Below, piece after piece: positions 54,035 to 62,143 of a DNA stretch of 64,000 nt. Source of the DNA: a halophilic archaeon SHRA6 (GTDB lineage: Archaea; Halobacteriota; Halobacteria; Halobacteriales; Haloferacaceae); assembly GCA_005239175.1 (NCBI GenBank), contig SOPS01000001.1, positions 496,001-560,000 of the forward strand. The letters are read 5' to 3'. Every line of letters starts with the position of its first letter. Position 1 is the first letter of the stretch. The notes beneath the pieces are model-generated. The model made no database searches. It had not been told where the DNA came from and was given only the letters and a program-made list of their open reading frames with translations. The position numbers and the translations under genes were made by a program.

Positions 54035-54579
54035 TTACTCCTCACTATGGGGGTCGTGGTCATAACCGTTCGGTTCATGAGACTCATTATCAACTGTGTC
54101 GTGCTCCGTTGGCAGCCGATCTGTGCCGTCAATTCGTGCCAACCAAAGGTTGATCGTCGCCTCGTACTCCGGAGCGAGCGGTTCTGTATGCTCTCGGAGA
54201 TAGTCGATTACGTCACCGTCATCGACACCAGCCTCATCCGTGGCGAGTGACTTCAGAATCTCTTTGATACTCCGATCATAGTCGAAGCGTAGGCCATTCA
54301 AGGCGTAAAAATTCGAATCGACATGAGCGCCGTTCGCTTGTTGCCATCGACAAATGGATGATTTGCCGTGATGAGCCGTAGCAGCTGGAAGGCTTTCTCG
54401 TGGAGCGACTCAGGCACCTGACCGAAATGACCTTCCTGCATATGTTCTACGGCATATTCAAGATCGCCTGGCGAAGAGATTCCAGCGGTTGTCTCTGCAC
54501 TTGTCTCCACGATCAACTCGTGGATGTCATGGATGTCAGCAGCCGACAGATAGCGGATCGACTCCGATTCTTCGTCCAT
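54035..54579 (-). pseudogene. Doc/Fic-type toxin with frameshift in a T5 run
   Basis: The first 93 codons (from ATG 54579) read a Doc protein through the catalytic motif HPFVDGNKRTALMS and then hit a stop after IRIFTP. The expected continuation, FYALNGLRFDYDRSIKEILKS and YLREHTEPLAPEYEATINLWL, is present in the next frame to 54035. Adding one T to the TTTTT run at about 54308-54312 (plus strand AAAAA) would restore one ~180-residue protein. The catalytic motif is intact, so the cut form loses only the C-terminal helices. Could be phase variation, recent mutation or sequencing error. Confidence 0.82.
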
Positions 54580-54607
54580 TATTTGTATTCTCTGTTACAA
54601 CGCATAT

Positions 54608-54906
54608 CTAACCTCTGCTTTCTGCAGATGCTCCTCGTTTCTGTGGAGTGCTCTTTTGGCCCACTCGGTATTCACCGTCCAACTGTTGTACTGTGTCTCG
54701 ATGAGCCCGAACCGTTGATGGTGAGATGTTGGCGGTTTCTGCAGCTTCGGATTGTGTCAGCCGTTGTCCCTCCTCGCGACTGGCCTTATAGAGACAGGCC
54801 GCGGTGAACCCAGCCGGATGGACGCCCGTCGTGACGCCGCGCTTCTCGGCCTGTTCCGCGAGGGCTCGAGCCCGCTGTCGAATCACGTCCGGACACTCGA
54901 GGTCCC
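54608..54906 (-). pseudogene. Relic of transcription factor B (second cyclin fold)
   Basis: ECPDVIRQRARALAEQAEKRG, HPAGFTAACLYKASREEGQRL and LTQSEAAETANISPSTVRAHRDTV form most of the C-terminal cyclin fold of an archaeal TFB, including the DNA-binding helix-turn-helix. The N-terminal zinc ribbon and first repeat are absent; repeat R copy 8 takes their place, joined in frame. Confidence 0.8.
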
Positions 54907-54926
54907 TCAGAGAGAATCGAGAGTAC

Positions 54927-55023
54927 CGATCGATCGGTCGTCGTCGGTCACCATCACGGACCCACGCCGGACGATCGGCCGAAGACACCAACTGTCAACG
55001 GAGCACAGATGAGGAGCGATCGG
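54927..55023. repeat. Dispersed repeat R, copy 8
   Basis: Full core from GATCGATCGGTCGTCGTCGG to GAGGAGCGATCGG. Its left edge is the break in the TFB relic. Confidence 0.92.
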
Positions 55024-55069
55024 CCGCAGTTCCTCAAAAAAGCCCGTAATGTCTCCATGTCGTTGCTCG

Positions 55070-55765
55070 TTACTTCTGTTGCTGTTTGAGAAACGCGAGG
55101 AGCCTCTCAATATCCTCGGCCGAGGCCGATGAGTGGCCAAAGAGACTCTTGAATCGGTGATCGAGTCCACCCGCTTCGATGAACGCTTGTGCTTCACTGA
55201 GCTGCTGACGAAGGGCATCAGCATCACCGCGATGTAGATGCGTCTCGACCGTTCCGAGGTCGATCGACGGAATCGCAGCGAGGACGTCAGCGAGATCCGT
55301 TTTTCGCCCACTATGGAGCTTGGCCGCAACGAGCACTTCCCCATCAGCTGCTCGTGCGGTTGTCGACCGGGTACCGCCTGAAATCGTTGTCGGAGAACTG
55401 TGCTTGCGCAGATAGTCGAACGACCACTCTGCTTCGGTCTGTCGACAGCCGAGGCCGTTCACAAGAATGTCTGCACCGACCGGGTGAGGAAGGCCTTCAG
55501 TACGCTCGAAAAGTTCGATTTCGCGATTGTAAATGGTCTCTTCTGGGGGTACTTCTAGATCGGTCTGTCGTTCGAAACCGTGCGCTTCAAGAAACGCAAC
55601 GACTTCATCGTAGTCGTCCGGAGCGATGACGAGGTCGAGGTCGGTCGAAAACCGCGTCTCGAACTGGCTGATCGCGTACCCACCAACGAGGACGAACCCA
55701 ATATCTGACTGTTCTAGTTCTTCGAGCACGTCGATGAGTGCCGCACTTCGGTCTTCGTGACTCAT
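55070..55765 (-). CDS. Nucleotidyltransferase-type toxin
   Basis: 231 residues. FVLVGGYAISQFETRFSTDLDLVIAPDDYDEVVAFL is the nucleotidyltransferase core: G-G loop, then the D-L-D metal pair. A later EVLVAAKLHSGRKTDLADVLAAI block is the helix that follows in AbiEii/MNT-like toxins. With the upstream winged-helix gene (2 bp gap) it forms a putative toxin-antitoxin pair distinct from the AbiE pair at 17-19 kb. Confidence 0.82.
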   Translation of the reverse strand: MSHEDRSAALIDVLEELEQSDIGFVLVGGYAISQFETRFSTDLDLVIAPDDYDEVVAFLEAHGFERQTDLEVPPEETIYNREIELFERTEGLPHPVGADILVNGLGCRQTEAEWSFDYLRKHSSPTTISGGTRSTTARAADGEVLVAAKLHSGRKTDLADVLAAIPSIDLGTVETHLHRGDADALRQQLSEAQAFIEAGGLDHRFKSLFGHSSASAEDIERLLAFLKQQQK

Positions 55766-55767
55766 GG

Positions 55768-56433
55768 TCAGGCGGGCTCCATGCGGTAGCTCGCGTCAGT
55801 GTCGACGTCGTCGTACATCCGTCCGAGCATGTCGAGTGCTGACTCGAAGGTTGCGTAGTACTCGTTTGCGAACGCTACGGTTTCTTGGAGTGAGATGACA
55901 GACCGTCCGTCGACCATCTCGGCATCGATCTCTGGCCGTGGCTCTAGAACGACCTGGATAGCGCCGTCAAGAGCTCCAGTGGGCTGGCGATTTGTGGAAG
56001 TCGGGATGCCGAACCGATCGAAGAACGCCGTCCAGGCCTCAAGCTCGGATTCGTGGACGGCGATGAACAGCGGATAGTCCGCCGGATCGCGAGCAACCTG
56101 GTAACCACCGCGGGTCCAGACGTAGACCGCATCGATGCCAGTAAACGCATACACCATACCTGCGAACTGTGGGAGGACGTACGCCTCCGAGATCGACGGG
56201 GGCGAGAGGGCTGCTGTCGCCGTCAGGAACTCGAGACCGACGTCTCGGATTGTCTGATCGACGAGCTGGAGACCATCATCGTACACGACGTATCCTGCCT
56301 CTTCGAGGCGATTCACGACGCGCCGGATTGTCTCTCGGTTCTCGTCGATCTTCCGCGCGACGCCAGAGATAGAATCCCCTGGATCGAGCGCGAGGCAAAC
56401 TTTGAGTTCCTTTTCACCGCATATCTCGTACAT
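55768..56433 (-). CDS. Winged-helix antitoxin of the nucleotidyltransferase
   Basis: 221 residues from ATG 56433. LKVCLALDPGDSISGVARKIDENRETIRRVVNRLEEAGYVVYDDG is a winged helix; the remainder (VYAFTGIDAVYVWTRGGYQVARDPADYPLFIAV) resembles AbiEi-like C-terminal domains of haloarchaea. Five more codons upstream are open from a TTG. It probably represses the pair and blocks the toxin. Confidence 0.78.
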   Translation of the reverse strand: MYEICGEKELKVCLALDPGDSISGVARKIDENRETIRRVVNRLEEAGYVVYDDGLQLVDQTIRDVGLEFLTATAALSPPSISEAYVLPQFAGMVYAFTGIDAVYVWTRGGYQVARDPADYPLFIAVHESELEAWTAFFDRFGIPTSTNRQPTGALDGAIQVVLEPRPEIDAEMVDGRSVISLQETVAFANEYYATFESALDMLGRMYDDVDTDASYRMEPA

Positions 56434-56639
56434 CCTATAATTACACAATTTTGTGCAACAGACAAAGAGATTACTATTCGTGAGGAATATGCTGGCTGGA
56501 TCTGACGAGCGTCTTCGGCGAGGCCGTGGATGTTCTCGCGACGTGTCTAGCTATTCCTGCGGTCGTATTCCAGCGTTTTCGCCTTTACCCCAGTTTTGAA
56601 CTGGGCTTCAACCCGTGTCCCGGTTCGGCGTTTGGGCTT

Positions 56640-56905
56640 CACGATACAGCGAGACAGCCAGTTCCTGTCGAACAATGGGTTCGCGTTCATCTGGTAGGGA
56701 AGCGATCGAGTCGAACACATCCGCGGGGACCTCGATACTGCTCATGTAGAGGTGTTCGGTGCCACAGTACGTTAATTATCATCTCAGAGTGAAAATGCCA
56801 GTACGTTTGCCACGCCAACTATAGCAGGAACTCGATCGAATACTCCCAGTCAGGTAATCTCAATCTCTCGGCGGAGACTATGTGATTCCTCGCTATGCTC
56901 TTCAA
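56640..56905 (-). pseudogene. UPF0175 relic with its conserved upstream region (copy 3)
   Basis: 56640-56745 matches the first ~35 codons of the UPF0175 gene (up to SLYREA), and 56746-56905 matches the upstream region shared with 37.7 and 48.2 kb. The rest of the gene and its toxin are lost; the break is at TTGGGCTTCACG. The remaining parts of 56434-57137 show nothing recognisable. Confidence 0.85.
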
Positions 56906-57137
56906 GTCGACCGATCCTGCTATACGAGCCCAGTAACCCCAAGCAAATCCAAGCCGTCAGTGCCATCCCGGAACCACGACCGTGAGGCCGATCGGAAGCC
57001 GACGAGCGAACACCTAGAGGGCGGCTAATTCAACCAGGAGAGACAGTCTAGCGCAGCGGGTGGAACCGAGAGTAAGCCAATATTATCTCAGTTACATGTG
57101 CTATAACAAACAGCATAGAAACGTGGTTTCAAACTGA

Positions 57138-58094
57138 ATGAAGCCAACGATTACAACACGACGCAACGTCATCAAAGGAGCTGGAGCTGCGGGGATCGCC
57201 GGGATCGTCAGCGCGAGTTCGGGCGCGTCTGCATCCACACACGAGGGGAGCGACAACGGCGAGGACGCCAACGGCAACGGCGGTGGCAATGGCGACGACG
57301 ATGATCACTTTGCCGCGGTCCGTGTCGGGAACCTCGTCCCAGACATCGCCGTGACTGAGGACGGGGGCGGCCCGCCATCGGATTCACCAGGCGAAGGCCG
57401 GGGACCACCGAGCACGCCGCCCGGACTGAACGGCCCGCATGCGCCAACCTCAACCGCGGGCGATTTGTACGTCGGCAAGCAACCCGATCGCAATCCAACG
57501 ATCGGCGAGGTGTACTACCCGACGTTCGGTCCGGGGGCAGGCGATGCGTATCTGCAGGTTCCCGCCCGGGAGTACAATATCTTCGTCGCCCGATCGGGAA
57601 CGGTCGATCCGCTATTCGAAGAACACGTCGACGTTGAGGCCGGGTATCGGTACACCGCACTGGCGATCGGGAGCGTCTCCACCGAGGATAGTGAGGAACT
57701 ACAATCACTAATCATCGAGGACGCCGACAGTCGTGAGGAAGCAACGCCCGACGCCGATAGCGTTGAAGTGAGTTTCGTCCATGCATCACCGAATGCCGGA
57801 CCAGTGGATATTGTCGTCGATGGGATGACCATGTTCAAAGATGTAGAGTTTGGAGCCGTCACTGATTACATGGGTGATATTCCACCCGGCGAATACACCG
57901 TTGAGATACAGTCCGGCGGACAAACGGTCCTCTCACTGACGCGGGAGTTGGTCGCGGCCACCCGGCTAACCGTATATGTCACCGGATTCGCAGGAGTCGA
58001 CGAGTTCCCCGATGAAGACGGGCGGTTCGGCTTGAGCGCCGTTGCAACGATCGACGGGCTAAATCCACAGCCACGAAATGTGTTGACCCGATAG
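57138..58094 (+). CDS. Tat-exported DUF4397 surface protein
   Basis: 318 residues. The signal TTRRNVIKGAGAAGIAGIVSASSG is a twin-arginine signal followed by a likely cleavage near residue 33. Next comes a Gly/Asn/Asp spacer (NGGGNGDDDD). Two DUF4397 domains can be seen: AAVRVGNLVPD...YLQVPAREYNIFVA and VSFVHASPNAGPVDIVVDGMTMFKDVEF...VEIQSGG. DUF4397 proteins are exported beta-sandwich proteins of unknown role. Large Asp/Glu excess fits an external halophilic protein. Confidence 0.88.
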   Translation: MKPTITTRRNVIKGAGAAGIAGIVSASSGASASTHEGSDNGEDANGNGGGNGDDDDHFAAVRVGNLVPDIAVTEDGGGPPSDSPGEGRGPPSTPPGLNGPHAPTSTAGDLYVGKQPDRNPTIGEVYYPTFGPGAGDAYLQVPAREYNIFVARSGTVDPLFEEHVDVEAGYRYTALAIGSVSTEDSEELQSLIIEDADSREEATPDADSVEVSFVHASPNAGPVDIVVDGMTMFKDVEFGAVTDYMGDIPPGEYTVEIQSGGQTVLSLTRELVAATRLTVYVTGFAGVDEFPDEDGRFGLSAVATIDGLNPQPRNVLTR

Positions 58095-58125
58095 CCAACT
58101 AGTGATAAAATTTTGATTAATGACC

Positions 58126-58263
58126 ATGTCAACGACGATTCCATCGACGTGCCCAAACTGTGAGTACATGCGCCCCAAAATCTCCAAGCAATATATGGAA
58201 CAAAAAGGGTGGGTGACGGTTGTCGATTGCCCAGAGTGTGAGTTCACACAACAGACCGAGTAG
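58126..58263 (+). CDS. Small zinc-ribbon protein
   Basis: 45 residues from ATG 58126 (or 47 from ATG 58120). CPNCEYMRPKISKQYMEQKGWVTVVDCPECEFTQQTE has two C-x2-C pairs 26 residues apart, a complete zinc ribbon. The last codons overlap a 25-bp tandem repeat. Confidence 0.65.
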   Translation: MSTTIPSTCPNCEYMRPKISKQYMEQKGWVTVVDCPECEFTQQTE

Positions 58264-58312
58264 TGAGTTCACACAACAGACCGAGTAGTGAGTTCACACA
58301 ACAGACCGAGTA
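58238..58312. repeat. 25-bp tandem repeat, three copies
   Basis: Three perfect copies of a 25-bp unit beginning GTGAGTTCACACAACAGACC, then a partial fourth (GTGAGTTT). The first copy encodes the end of the zinc ribbon; each copy carries the same TAG stop, so the number of copies does not change the protein. Confidence 0.97.
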
Positions 58313-58407
58313 GTGAGTTTACGCGGCACAGGAAATAATCCAACAGACGACAGCGTGCCGCAGATCGCCAATCGTGATTCGCCCAATCCGCTGCATCTCC
58401 CAGTCGC

Positions 58408-59247
58408 TTATACCGCACTGATCGTCCCATCTGCGTCCCCAGCACCCAGCGCAAACGCGCCAGACACGATCGCATACATCACCCCAAACACGAGCCCGTA
58501 CAGCACGAGGCCACCCAAACTTGCCCAGTGAACGAACGGGATCGCCAACTCACCCTGGATAACCAACTGAACCCACAGTGGCACGAACACAACCACCCCA
58601 CCAAGCCACGCAATCACCCCAAGCCCAGCGCCGATCGCACCCGCAAAAAGCGGCGCAGTCTGATACTGCCGCGGTACAACCAACAGAAATCCGACCGCAT
58701 ACCCGAGCCCCACAACAAATCCACCCGCAAGCACGACCAGCACACCGATCACAACACCATCGCCACCAACCAGCCCGGCGACGGAGTCAAACGCCCACTG
58801 CGTGCTGACGACCGCCGTGAGCGCGATCGTCGCGAACCCGGCTGCAATCGCCCCCGAAACACCCGTAATTGCCACTTGCCCGAGTCCCATCCGTGCGATC
58901 GTCTGTCGATCGCGAATGCGGTATGCTAGGGAGACGATCGACAGGGCGAACAAAAACAGGGCGATCGCAAGCACGACGCTCACGTTCTGACGATCGCGGA
59001 CGGCCGGGGTGTCCAACACGTAATGAAACGCAAATAGTGACATCCACGGCGAGTTGTGGATCGCGAACAATTCAGCCCCAAAGACGGGCGCAATATGGTG
59101 GAAATCAGGAATCAATCCCCAGATCCCGCCGAGGGGGACGATCCACATGATGATTGTCTGGTCGAAATCATACCGGAGAACGAACGGAGCCGCAGTCAAA
59201 AGGAGGAGGGACGCACCGACTAGAAAGTGCGTGATAGCGAAGGCCAT
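58408..59247 (-). CDS. YdjM-like multipass membrane protein (metal-dependent hydrolase family)
   Basis: 279 residues from ATG 59247 (MAFAITHFLVGASLLLL). About seven membrane helices. THFLVGA near the start, the IPDFHHI motif at ~50-56 (D-F-H-H) and a later HYVLDTP agree with the YdjM/DUF457 type of predicted membrane hydrolases. An open extension upstream of the ATG is basic and unlikely. Substrate unknown. Confidence 0.72.
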   Translation of the reverse strand: MAFAITHFLVGASLLLLTAAPFVLRYDFDQTIIMWIVPLGGIWGLIPDFHHIAPVFGAELFAIHNSPWMSLFAFHYVLDTPAVRDRQNVSVVLAIALFLFALSIVSLAYRIRDRQTIARMGLGQVAITGVSGAIAAGFATIALTAVVSTQWAFDSVAGLVGGDGVVIGVLVVLAGGFVVGLGYAVGFLLVVPRQYQTAPLFAGAIGAGLGVIAWLGGVVVFVPLWVQLVIQGELAIPFVHWASLGGLVLYGLVFGVMYAIVSGAFALGAGDADGTISAV

Positions 59248-59542
59248 ACAGCTCAATCCGTGCCTGAGGCGGAAAATTATACTGGACGCCAGCAACGCTA
59301 ACCACAGAATAACAAGGCGTACAGCGGCAGTTGCCGACCATGAGCGATTGTGACAAACCGCAAGGCTCAAGCGTGGTGAACAGTCCTTATAGCAGATCGC
59401 CGATCAGTGTGGTGCCGCAGCCGTCTACGCATGGTGTCGGTGGATCGACGGCCACCGAGAGGAGGTGCGTCGATCGATCGGTATCACAGCAAATCGATCG
59501 GCATCACAATTCGTTTATATGTTTGACCGTGGTGGGTTCAAT

Positions 59543-60460
59543 ATGGACAACAAGCGGGTGCTTGTGACAGGCGGTGCAGGATTCATCGGATCGAACCTCG
59601 CGAACGCGCTCGCGGTGGATAACGAGGTAATTGTCGTCGACGACGGCTACCTTGGGACTGCCGAAAACCTCGACGAAACCGTGGACTTCCGCAACGAGAG
59701 CGTCCTCGCCGAGGACCTCCCGACCGACGTCGACGTGGTGTTTCACCTCGCGGCGCTGTCGTCGTACGCGATGCACGAAGACGATCCCTGCAAAGGCGTT
59801 CGCGTTAACGTCGAGGGGTTCGTCAACGTCGTCGAGCAGGCCAAACAGAACGGCTGTGAGACTGTCGTGTACGCCTCGACCTCCTCAATCTACGGCAGCC
59901 GAACCGAGCCCTCGCCCGTCGACATGCCCGTAACGGTCAACACGGGCTATGAGGCCTCAAAACTCGCCCGCGAGCGCTACGCAGAGTACTTTTCGAACCA
60001 CTACGGGCTTACACTCGCCGGGATGCGGTTTTTCTCGGTATACCAGGGCTACGGCGGCGCAGAGGGCCACAAAGGCGAGTACGCGAATGTGATTGCCCAA
60101 TTCGCCGACGACATCGCCCACGGCCGATCGCCAGAGCTGTACGGCGACGGCACCCAGACCCGGGATTTCACCCACGTCGAAGACATCGTCGACGGCCTCG
60201 TGCTCGCAGCCGAACACGAACTTGATGGCGTCTTCAACCTCGGGACGGGCGAGGCGTACGACTTCAACACGGTCGTCGACCTGTTGAACGAGGAACTCGG
60301 GACTGCCGTTGAACCGACGTACGTCGAAAACCCGATTCCTGACTCGGTGTACGTCCACGACACCTGCGCGGACTACTCGAAGATGCATGCCGAGACCGGT
60401 TGGGAGCCGTCGATCGAGTTCGAAGAAGGGATCGAACGCGTCTGCTCGGTGTACAAATAG
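59543..60460 (+). CDS. NAD-dependent epimerase, UDP-glucose 4-epimerase-like
   Basis: 305 residues from ATG 59543, placed at MDNKRVLVTGGAGFIGSNLANAL; further upstream codons are not family-like. GGAGFIG binds NAD, VVDDGYLG is the second strand, and YEASKLARERYAEYF contains the catalytic YxxxK of extended short-chain dehydrogenases; the partner Ser is in YASTSSIYG. RDFTHVEDIVDGL and FNLGTGEAYD are typical of sugar epimerases. It should interconvert nucleotide sugars for surface glycans. Confidence 0.9.
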   Translation: MDNKRVLVTGGAGFIGSNLANALAVDNEVIVVDDGYLGTAENLDETVDFRNESVLAEDLPTDVDVVFHLAALSSYAMHEDDPCKGVRVNVEGFVNVVEQAKQNGCETVVYASTSSIYGSRTEPSPVDMPVTVNTGYEASKLARERYAEYFSNHYGLTLAGMRFFSVYQGYGGAEGHKGEYANVIAQFADDIAHGRSPELYGDGTQTRDFTHVEDIVDGLVLAAEHELDGVFNLGTGEAYDFNTVVDLLNEELGTAVEPTYVENPIPDSVYVHDTCADYSKMHAETGWEPSIEFEEGIERVCSVYK

Positions 60461-60550
60461 CGGCGAGGTGAGAGCGGCGATCGAACGGGTCCAGCACTGT
60501 CGTAGCCAGCGTGGTCTTTTCAATCCGCCCCCGACCTGCCGCCAATCGTC

Positions 60551-60680
60551 CAACACGAGCAGATAGCGATCCTCAGCCGTGAGGTCTGGTGTAACCCGCC
60601 CAAACTCGGCATCCTGGGTCACCATTATGCAGACGATCATATGATCGTGTTCATAGTGGAGGTTCGGTTGATATCCACCG
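60551..60680 (-). other. Small open fragment of unknown origin
   Basis: The minus strand reads YQPNLHYEHDHMIVCIMVTQD then FGRVTPDLTAEDRYLLVLDDW, which is protein-like, with no good start or end and decaying into the 3' flank of the epimerase gene. I do not recognise it. The rest of 60461-60759 is AT-rich. Confidence 0.35.
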
Positions 60681-60759
60681 ATGATCTTAAAACTGTAAGA
60701 GATATTAAATAATTACAATCGAAGTAGGTGAAACATACCTCCCCTCACATCAATATTTC

Positions 60760-61011
60760 GTGTATGGGTACCCACATATAAATTATGACAAGAATATCTC
60801 CATCAGTGACGAGGTCTATCGAGGGTTAAAACGTGAAAAAGGCAATCGGAGTTTCAGTGAGGTGATCGCAGAGAAACTCGACAGTGGGGGAACGATCGCA
60901 GACGTCGCCGGGCAGGGTATTTTCGATGCCGAAACGAGCGAGGAGGTGACCGAGACGATCGAGCGGTTGAGTGAAGGGACGACGGATCGGGAGACCGACG
61001 AAACTCAGTGA
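60760..61011 (+). CDS. VapB-like antitoxin with disturbed start
   Basis: About 83 residues if started at GTG 60760. ISISDEVYRGLKREKGNRSFSEVIAEKL is the DUF217-type VapB signature. Normally these start M-x-K-N-I-S-I-S; here ATGACAAGAATATC at 60784 would read that with one more A, so a base seems to be lost from the ACAAG run and the ATG is out of frame with the rest. The protein may start at GTG 60760 or not be made. Confidence 0.6.
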   Translation: MYGYPHINYDKNISISDEVYRGLKREKGNRSFSEVIAEKLDSGGTIADVAGQGIFDAETSEEVTETIERLSEGTTDRETDETQ

Positions 61012-61177
61012 CACCACGGCCATCGTTGATATCGATCGCGGTGGTGTCGATCGGGAGGTCGCAACGCTCGACGTGAAAGGACGACACGGGATTAATTTCT
61101 ATCCGAATACTGGACCACAGCCACGAGCGCCGATCGATCGAACCCAGATCAACAGAAATCCTAATTTTTATATTTGA
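61010..61177 (+). pseudogene. VapC relic after the antitoxin
   Basis: DTTAIVDIDRGGVDREVATLDVKGRHGI is the N-terminus of a VapC of the group that follows DUF217 antitoxins, first Asp included; it breaks off into unrelated sequence and stops at 61177. The toxin is dead. Nothing more is seen up to 61296. Confidence 0.65.
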
Positions 61178-61296
61178 TAGCGATACACACTAATGTGATG
61201 ACAGCTCGTTGGTGGCAGATATCAGTTCTCGATATGGGCAGTAGATAGCGAGGCAGAATCGGCCACCGTGAGCAGTCAGTAGCTGAGGATGATCGA

Positions 61297-62076
61297 ATGA
61301 GCGACGAGAACCATCTACCAGCAGATGACGTGCAGCATGACGATCGACCCAACCACGAATCCGGAACTGAAGCTCGTGTCACCCACAGCCGAAATTTGAT
61401 TGCAGACGCCGGCGGTGGCGAGTGTCGTGGTGGCGGTGGCAGTGGCGGCGATCGCCCCGACGACAGTCGCGGCATCCTCGCGATTCCACGCCGTCGGATT
61501 GCGACGATCGCCCTCAGTCTGCTCGGGCTGAGCGGCGCTGTCTCCATGACGAGTGATTCTGCTCGCGCGGAGGCCTCGATCGATTTCACCGCGGCCGATA
61601 CAGCGACCGAGAATAACGACGGAGCGATCACTTCGGTGTGGATCGAACCGACCATCGATATTGAGTGGGAGAACTTCTCTGACGGACTCGAACGGATCGA
61701 TCTGTCGATCGATGCCTCCGTCGGGGAGAGCACTGATTCGATCTACGATGAGTCGGTTGAGAGCGATCGGATTGGAGATGAAGTCGAATTGAATGGCGAT
61801 TCGTTTGATTTTGTGGAAGGACTTGTCACAGCTGCTTTCGACCAAGTTGACATCACAGATCGCGGCACCGAGATCGACGATTCGACGTTCGATAATGGTG
61901 GGGTCGACTCAGGGAATACGGAGACGACAACCGTCTCACTGCTGGTGTCAATAACACTTGTTGGCGCAGCGACAGAGGAAGTTGCCTTAGAGAGCGAGTC
62001 AACCTTCGACGTTGACGTTTCGAATCCTGACGCAGACGCGACCGCAACCGGGAGTGCAAATACGGACAGCGAGTAG
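61297..62076 (+). CDS. Acidic exported protein with internal hydrophobic segment
   Basis: 259 residues. A Gly-rich polar N-terminus (~50 residues) is followed by RRRIATIALSLLGLSGAVSM, a basic-plus-hydrophobic segment that looks like a late signal or membrane anchor with a possible cut after SARAEA. The rest is highly acidic and Thr/Ser-rich (ESVESDRIGDEVELNGDSFD), suggesting a surface or periplasmic protein. Family not recognised. The position of the signal, far from the ATG, hints that the true start may be later, but no in-frame ATG or GTG fits better. Confidence 0.65.
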   Translation: MSDENHLPADDVQHDDRPNHESGTEARVTHSRNLIADAGGGECRGGGGSGGDRPDDSRGILAIPRRRIATIALSLLGLSGAVSMTSDSARAEASIDFTAADTATENNDGAITSVWIEPTIDIEWENFSDGLERIDLSIDASVGESTDSIYDESVESDRIGDEVELNGDSFDFVEGLVTAAFDQVDITDRGTEIDDSTFDNGGVDSGNTETTTVSLLVSITLVGAATEEVALESESTFDVDVSNPDADATATGSANTDSE

Positions 62077-62143
62077 CCGGATCACATTTCGATCGGTTCG
62101 GAGCCGTTAAGGCCCGCTCGGAACCAGTAGCAGATACCCACGA

